In this document: positions 58,607 through 64,000 of the stretch, piece by piece | Numbering within the stretch: the stretch's first letter is position 1 | Layout: every line of letters begins with the position of its first letter | Assembly: GCA_037157565.1 (NCBI GenBank) | Contig: JAZHRO010000050.1 | Location: forward strand, 42,170,001-42,234,000 | Source: Thalassia testudinum | Lineage: Eukaryota > Streptophyta > Magnoliopsida > Alismatales > Hydrocharitaceae | Direction: 5' to 3' | DNA length: 64,000 nt | Notes under the pieces: model-generated | Database searches by the model: none | Told to the model about the DNA's origin: nothing | Seen by the model: only the letters and a program-made list of their open reading frames with translations | Made by a program: the position numbers and the translations under genes

Positions 58607-59113
58607 TTGATTGATCCATTGGACAGGACAGTGGATCGAGATCTTACTCTTATTCGGGAGCTGGGGTTGAAGCTCATATATATATATATTCAATGAATAT
58701 GCATTGCCATGCAGATCACATCACTGGCATAGGGTTATTGAAGGATGGTTGATGCCTTGGTTTTCATATTGTTGTTCATTTCTAGTATTTAGTTTTGAGA
58801 AAGTTGTGTTTTGATATTTGCTACACTGTTAGTGTGCTCATCTGTCACAAAATAGATGTTGCATATATACTTTTAGAGTATGCTTCTATTTAACCATCAT
58901 TAATTAGTGCCAAATTAATCAAAGAAACTGCTTCCACATTTTAGAAACACTTTTGAGTATGAACATTTCTACTGAATGATATTCTGTGATTGCCTTCTAT
59001 TTCCCAGGCTAAAGTACCAGAAGTTTACCATTATCTCAAAGGACAATCGAGCAAAGGTAGATATATTAATTCAAGGTGGAGATAAAATAGACATTGGCAA
59101 TCTCTTCATTGAG
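58607..59113 (+). pseudogene. ETHE1: Persulfide dioxygenase ETHE1, decayed two-exon fragment
   Basis: ETHE1 is a mitochondrial non-haem iron enzyme of the metallo-beta-lactamase fold that oxidises glutathione persulfide. The first piece (58607 to about 58744) follows an AG acceptor and reads LIDPLDRTVDRDLTLIRELG then LKLIY; a TA repeat has expanded there and shifted the frame. It then reads MNMHCHADHITGIGLLK, which keeps the HxHxDH metal-binding motif. The second piece (59008-59113) reads AKVPEV, then after a one-base slip TIISKDNRAKVDILIQGGDK and IDIGNLFIE, ending at a GTATGT donor. The donor after the first piece seems lost (GGATGG). The N-terminal exon and all exons after LFIE are missing from the window. 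It is a broken, intron-containing copy on the same strand as the CPO remnant. Confidence 0.85.
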
Positions 59114-59907
59114 GTATGTATCATATATCCTAATATTTTGCTTCTAGACTATTCTAGTATTTCAATTAAATTGATTTTATTCTATTTATTTTCCTTATTA
59201 GCATCAACATGGTGGAAAAATGTAAAGCACTCTGTGAATATGAAATAGAGAGTATTTCATGATTTTTAGAAAGATAATTGATGAATAAATGATGCAAATA
59301 TGTGGTTATTCAAAGTAGGTAGGTATTTTTCTTATAATATCCCTACCCCCTCTCGCTTGCAGTCATGGAACTCGTATGAGAAGCTCAGAGAGTAGAGGGA
59401 TGAGAGGGAGTGATGCTTCCTCTTGGGTGGAAGCTCACAGGAGATACCATCAATAAGGTAGAGAAGCATATTTGGAAACATATAACTGAAAAGGGATTTT
59501 TGAATAAGTTGAAACAAAAAGAAGGTACACCTACACCAATAGTAATAGAAAAGAATAAAAAGCTTGAAAAAAGCACGACATCCTGCCCTAAAAAGACGAA
59601 AAAAAAAATCATTGATTGCCACTTGAAAGCTGAAGCTATGCCCAATGGAAGTGCTTTAGAAGAAGAAAAGTTATGTAAGGTTAAAAGTATTAGCCAACCA
59701 AGAGGATCTAAATAACCTAAAAAATCTCAGGTCTTTTAAGTAGTAACCCCAAAAATATAAAAACTAGGGGTTTTTACATAAAGATCTATCTTCCTTCGAA
59801 ATTACATCAGTACCTACCTTCTCAATATTTATGTAGATGCCCCCAAAGTTGTCAGCCTCTTGTTAGATGTCCGATACAGATTTTACACGGTTTGTAAAAT
59901 ACGTCGT
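59114..59907. other. Region after the ETHE1 remnant; one unrecognised lysine-rich frame
   Basis: An open frame at 59410-59715 reads MMLPLGWKLTGDTINKVEKH and then a Lys-rich stretch (KKTKKKIIDC). A TTGCAG acceptor-like site precedes it at 59355-59360. Codon use looks protein-like, so it may be another gene fragment, but I do not recognise it and it does not match the continuation of ETHE1. Nothing else is visible. Confidence 0.25.
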
Positions 59908-62124
59908 TGTAACGTGCAAAATCGATCAACTCTTAAATTTATAAACCTAGATAGTGGGGTATCTAGGATCGTCCAAGGAGGCAAGTTTGCAAAAATTAAA
60001 TCTTTTGCTTGGAATATAAATCTCAACTTTCTTTTTGGTCTTTTTTTCAATATATCATTTTTATGTTTTTGAAATTAAGGCAACATGCGAAGTTGTTGGC
60101 GGGAAAGTAAATAACAACTACGATTACTAAGCTAACACCTAAGTGACAAGTAATTCCTCTTCCTAAGCTCACTCTAGGCACATGGAGGCCTAGAGTAATT
60201 AGGGAGAGGGGGTGAAAAGTGCTAGAACCACAGCAATAAAAAATGCAACTAAAAGAAATTGCAAAGAAGGCAACTAGATTAATGAGAGTGTTTTACAGAA
60301 AAACCTAGTAGATGAATACTTCTACTACTAGATAATTGCAATAAATAAAATAAAACACAAGTCCTCTAGATAAATGGTGAAGAAGAGGGCTTCTTGCTCC
60401 AAGCTTGGTAGCTCCTGAGCTTGAAAAGAGTCCTCCAACTTCTTCCTTGCTATGCTCCGCCAAGGTGATGTCCTCCAAAGCAAGCCCTAAGGGGACGTGC
60501 CCTAAGCTTTTCTCCAAGGGTGGACGTCCACCCTAGGTCCTTCTCCTTTGCCCGGCCATCCTCCTTGGAGTAGAAAAGTCCTCCTCCTTGGTGTGGCCCA
60601 AGTTGAAGAGAGTGGGGAGAAGAAGGCACCAAAGGGGCTGGTGATGTGCCCCTTTAATCTTCTTCTCCACTTCTTGGCCGTAGGTGTAGGTGGGTATAGG
60701 TAGAAAAATACACTAATGGAGGATGCTCTAAAATGGTGGTAGGTGGTGGGTTTATATAGAGTAGGAAGGGGGTTAAGGTGACTCTTGAAATGAAGGGTTA
60801 AGATGGGAAGATGGAGGTTGTTGGGGATCCTATGGCTAAGGGCAATTGGTGCCAACCCAAGGGACACTTAGGGGGTGGTTATGGGTGGTGGATCCCCTTG
60901 AAGTTGGTGCCAAAATGGCTTCTAGAAGGGGGGCTTAGGTGGCGCCAAGTAGGGTTCTAGAAGGAGGGGTAGGTGGGTGGCTAGGATGGGTTGTAGGGTT
61001 AGGTGTATGGTGGATGCGGGGGTGGATGTTGGCGCCAAAAAGGGGGGTAGTTAGGGTTAGATTTTGGTGCCAAAATTGGTGCCTTTTGGTGGTGATGATG
61101 GGGTGAAGAGGTGGCTAAGAGGTGGTGCCAACTTGGAGTAGGATAGCTAGCTTAGGTAGGGCTTAAGTTGGTGGAGCTAGCTAAGGTTGAGTTGAAGGTG
61201 GCGGATGGCCAAGGAGCTGGGTGCTAGCTAAGCTAAGCTAAGCTAGCTTAGCTAGCTATGGAGTAGAGTAGGAGGTATTGGAGCTAGGGTTTGAAGATAG
61301 GAGCTGAGAGGAGAAGTCTGGAGCTGGAACTGGAGCTGGCAGCTGTTGAAGAGGCTGGCATGGAGCTATTCTAGCTTGCTTAGCTTGCTAGTTCTTTGCT
61401 ATCTACTAAGCCAAGCTGAAGTGAGCTAGCTTCTACCAAAATGAGCTGAGGTGAGCTGGGTCTGGTGCTCCCAGGGAGAATCAAGCTGGTTGAGGCAGCT
61501 AAGGTAGCTTAGCTCAACTGAGTTAAGCTAAGCTGAGTCCCTGGGAGTTGGACTTGAGCTTCCTGAGTTGGGGTGAGTTCTTCTTTAGCTGGCTGGAGTT
61601 GAGTGGGGCTGAAGTTGAGTGGTGTTGGATGTAGCTGGATCTAAGCTGGGGTGAACTCCAGTCAACTCAGCTGAGTTAGTTAGAGCTCCCTGTGGACTTG
61701 TGGGAGCTAAAATGAGCTAGACTCAATTAGGTTGAGCTGGATCTGAGCTAACTTGTGCTAGGGTGAGCTAAGATGAACTCTCTTGAGCTGCCATTCAGCT
61801 GAGATTAGCTGAATGGAGCTGGGATGAGCTAACCCTAGTTCCATTGAGCTAGGTTCCAACTGTGGTGAGCTGGATCAAGTTGAGTTCCAGCTAGTCTGAG
61901 CTTCTCCTTCACCATTTGCCTTCTTGAGTGCTAGGGTTTTAGGGATCTATATATCTGTTCATCCCTAACACTCACAAAAACATATCAAAAAGATAATAAA
62001 AAATGCAATGCATGCCTAACCTAATTTATGCCTAAATGTAGCCTAAAAATCCATTTGCGGAGTAAAATCCTAAGAGCTAGGTTTGTTTTAATGCATAAGA
62101 ATGATGATAAACTGACGTTTGTCA
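59908..62124 (-). repeat. 3' LTR of a minus-strand Athila/Tat-type element (about 2217 bp)
   Basis: On the plus strand it runs from TGTAACGTGC to GTTTGTCA, so it has TG/CA ends. On the minus strand it is preceded by a polypurine-like tract (GATAAACATGGGGATG). Its U5 end resembles those at 2678 and 29517. The 5' LTR is beyond the window, so the target duplication (left flank GTCGT, 59903-59907) cannot be checked. 60300-60900 looks like ordinary LTR sequence with short chance frames. 61141-61920 is an AGCT-dense block. Confidence 0.6.
61141..61920. repeat. AGCT-dense cryptic repeat
   Basis: I count about 51 AGCT tetramers in 780 bases, where about three would be expected. They lie in GAGCTGAG, AAGCTAAGCT and TAGCTTAGCT contexts with irregular spacing. 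The block has no fixed unit, so it looks like a degenerate simple repeat that grew by slippage and then diverged. Confidence 0.85.
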
Positions 62125-62150
62125 CATCCCCATGTTTATCTTTTGCTAGT
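62125..62150 (-). other. Polypurine tract of the minus-strand Athila/Tat element
   Basis: The minus strand reads CTAGCAAAAGATAAACATGG then GGATG directly before the LTR. It matches the nested element at 44155-44182 almost word for word. Confidence 0.65.
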
Positions 62151-63668
62151 CTCTTGGCAAAACTTCAATTTTTTTGGAAAATGGAATTTTTGGGAAATCT
62201 AATTTTTTTCTACTTTTGAGGAAAAAAAGATTAAGGGACATTGGTTGATCTAAACACAGGAAGTACGGGATTTGTTAAAGATTAACATCAGGATTTGTTT
62301 TTAGATCCAACCATTAGACAAAACGGGATCAATATATCCTCCAGAAAATTCACAAATTAGCCCTTTGTTAGTTAAGATGACTTGAAATTTTTATTTTTAG
62401 GATTTTCTAGCTATGAATCTGATTCACAACTTGCAAATCCTTTAAAACCTTATGTCTGTGCTTGTGAAAAGCCAACATTTATAGGGGCATGTTAATTTAT
62501 TTATTTAATCTTTTTTTTCTCTCTCCCCCATGCTTATTTTCAGCTTAGTCTTACAACAGATGTGTCGGGATCATCATTCCCGTTACCAATCCTCGAGGGG
62601 GTTCTGGCATCAATACTTTGGGATAGCACTATCCATGACACCACCCAGGAGCTCACAACTCCAAAACACAATGCGGTGTAAAGGGGTGATCCAAGCAAAC
62701 TCAAGCTCTTGCTTCGACACTATAGGTAGAGCACCATCCAGACACTTGAGCTACTAAAATGCACTTTAATGCTCCATCTAAAGATATAAAATATAGATAT
62801 AGAGCAGTGTCGAGGCGGTAACATGTTGACATCGCATCCTCAAAGGAGGCATTTTCCTCCTCGGCGGTGGGAACTCAAACCAATGATCTGTTTCAGACTT
62901 TTACTAAGTTCAAACACGGGAGTTTTTCAAGGTTTTAGTTATTTTTCAGTGTTGGCTTGTGTGTGAAAATTGACACAAGAAGTTTCTCAAGACATGCAAG
63001 TTTTTGAATCTGAAACTAAGCCAAATACTTTCCATATTACAAAATAGGATCAAGTCACCTGAACTATCATGAGTTCAGGTGGAATTTTTAGAGAAGGATA
63101 TCTGATCTAGTCTAAAATAGACCCTGAAATTCTAATGATCAGATCCACATCCATCCATAGTTTGTTAAATATTAAATCCCATTATACCAAAAGTGAAATT
63201 TTCAACCTTAGTCCCGATTTCAAAATTTATCCTCAAAAAGTTTTCAACATTTATATTTTTTTTGGGTATGCAAGCAGAAAAATAAAAATGCATGTTTTTA
63301 GATTTTGAAAATCCTAAATTGATCATCAAATTAAAAACATCCCCCATGCTTAAGATATGCCATGTCCTCATGCATTAGGAGGGAAAAGGGATCACCTTAG
63401 TGAAGAACGGTCAGGTTTAGGATGATCAAAACCTAGAAATAGAAGAAGAAAAAAGGAAAGCAGGAAAAAAAATGATGAGTTACCTCCCATCCAGTGCTAT
63501 CTTTTATGCCATTCAGCTGGGCGTGAAGGTATGCACGGAAGATGGAAAATCATGTAAATAGTTGGATACTTGGATGCCTGCAAAAAGGGTGCCTTCTTCT
63601 AGATCCCTAGAAAATTGATTAGAAGCAATATTGGGATCAAAGTTGGATGGAAAACGATAAGTGTAGCC
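62151..63668 (-). other. Post-coding spacer of the minus-strand Athila/Tat element
   Basis: On the minus strand it contains the block CCAGCTGAATGGCATAAAAG then GCACTGGATGGGAGGTAAC (about 63485-63525), and TGCATGAGGACATGGCAT then TAAGCATGGGGGATG (about 63340-63375). Both are counterparts of the nested element's spacer at 42831-43072. A further TAAGCATGGGGGAG lies at about 62525-62540. No gene is visible. Confidence 0.55.
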
Positions 63669-64000
63669 TTAGTCTGGCCATGGTTTTAAATCAAGTTGGA
63701 TGCCAAACTTGGCTGGGGTTGGTGGCAGGTCCGTAAGAAAGGAGTCGGAGAAGGGATGGTGAAGATTAGGTGAAGTTAGTGTGGAAAAATTAGGTGCGTG
63801 AATAGTGGGTGGGTTAGGGTGATCAGGGGGTGCATCAGGAATGGATTTGGGGTCACAAGTCTCCAGATCACAGATTTCGCTGACCATTGATTCAGAATCA
63901 GAATCCTCAAAAAAATTATGGTCGGTAAGGGTATCTATCAACATTGTCTCCACCATATTGGAAATTTCTGTATCTGAGTCCTCAAAAAAGTTATCATCAT
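63669..64000 (-). CDS. Partial acidic frame of a retroelement, runs off the window
   Basis: The minus strand is open from the window edge to a stop at 63669 (about 110 codons seen). The sequence repeats an acidic unit (NFFEDSDTE and NFFEDSDSES, 27 residues apart), then has CDLETCDPKSIPDAPP, and ends QLDLKPWPD. It resembles the acidic linker style between protease and RT in Athila/Tat proteins, but no domain is recognisable. It ends only about 150 bases from the post-pol block, where integrase is expected, so this element may lack pol. The start is outside the window. Confidence 0.4.
   Translation of the reverse strand, partial: DDNFFEDSDTEISNMVETMLIDTLTDHNFFEDSDSESMVSEICDLETCDPKSIPDAPPDHPNPPTIHAPNFSTLTSPNLHHPFSDSFLTDLPPTPAKFGIQLDLKPWPD

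Noticed and set aside
62840..62900. SINE or tRNA promoter B-box on the minus strand (GGTTTGAGTTCCC)
   Set aside because: No A-box at the right distance and no poly-A tail or target duplication; likely chance inside the Athila-type spacer.

Overview
The window is plant nuclear DNA, most likely from a flowering plant. It has intron-containing remnants of two plant housekeeping genes, plant-type Ty3/gypsy retrotransposons (Tekay/Del chromovirus and Athila/Tat types), initiator-methionine and Asp tRNA primer sites, TA microsatellites, and no compact operon-like coding. I found no intact host gene. At least two thirds of the window is retrotransposon. The species cannot be named from the sequence alone.

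Layout. 1-526 is the end of a diverged Athila-type LTR on the minus strand. 527-15970 is mostly non-coding repeat-like DNA with a decayed primer-binding site and probable LTR near 2.65-4.9 kb, and C/T-rich stretches near 9.3-10.2, 12.7-13.3 and 15.3-15.9 kb. 15976-26370 is a complete, young Tekay-type element on the minus strand. Its target-site duplication (TSD) is GGATG, its LTRs are 2689 and 2677 bp and differ at about ten bases plus one 12-bp indel, and one uninterrupted gag-pol frame runs from 23514 to 18751. 28099-28879 holds three decayed exons of coproporphyrinogen-III oxidase. 30149-56333 is a second, older Tekay element on the plus strand (TSD GCGGT, both LTRs 2646 bp). Its gag is split near the start codon by a 15.9-kb Athila-type insertion (33013-48895, TSD GGCGC). 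58607-59113 holds decayed exons of the persulfide dioxygenase ETHE1. 59908-64000 is the 3' part of a further Athila/Tat-type element on the minus strand that runs off the window.

The most unusual structure is the nested Athila-type element. It has three LTRs instead of two: LTR(+), gag-pol, LTR(+), a primer-binding site, then a third LTR inverted. All of this lies inside one 5-bp target duplication, so it seems to have integrated as one molecule with a U3 terminus at both ends. The last two LTRs form a tail-to-tail inverted repeat of about 4.7 kb with a spacer of about 25 bp. If transcribed, it would fold into a long hairpin RNA. That resembles natural inverted-repeat loci that produce small RNAs, so this copy could silence its own family.

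A second theme is motif-rich LTRs. The Tekay LTRs carry about 14-16 copies of the palindrome GACGTC (the C-box core bound by plant bZIP factors) within about 0.9 kb, and three regularly spaced pairs of CCTAGG. The Athila LTRs carry a small GACGTC cluster as well. Insertion order can be read from the nesting: plus-strand Tekay first, Athila composite into it later, with the minus-strand Tekay the youngest by LTR similarity.
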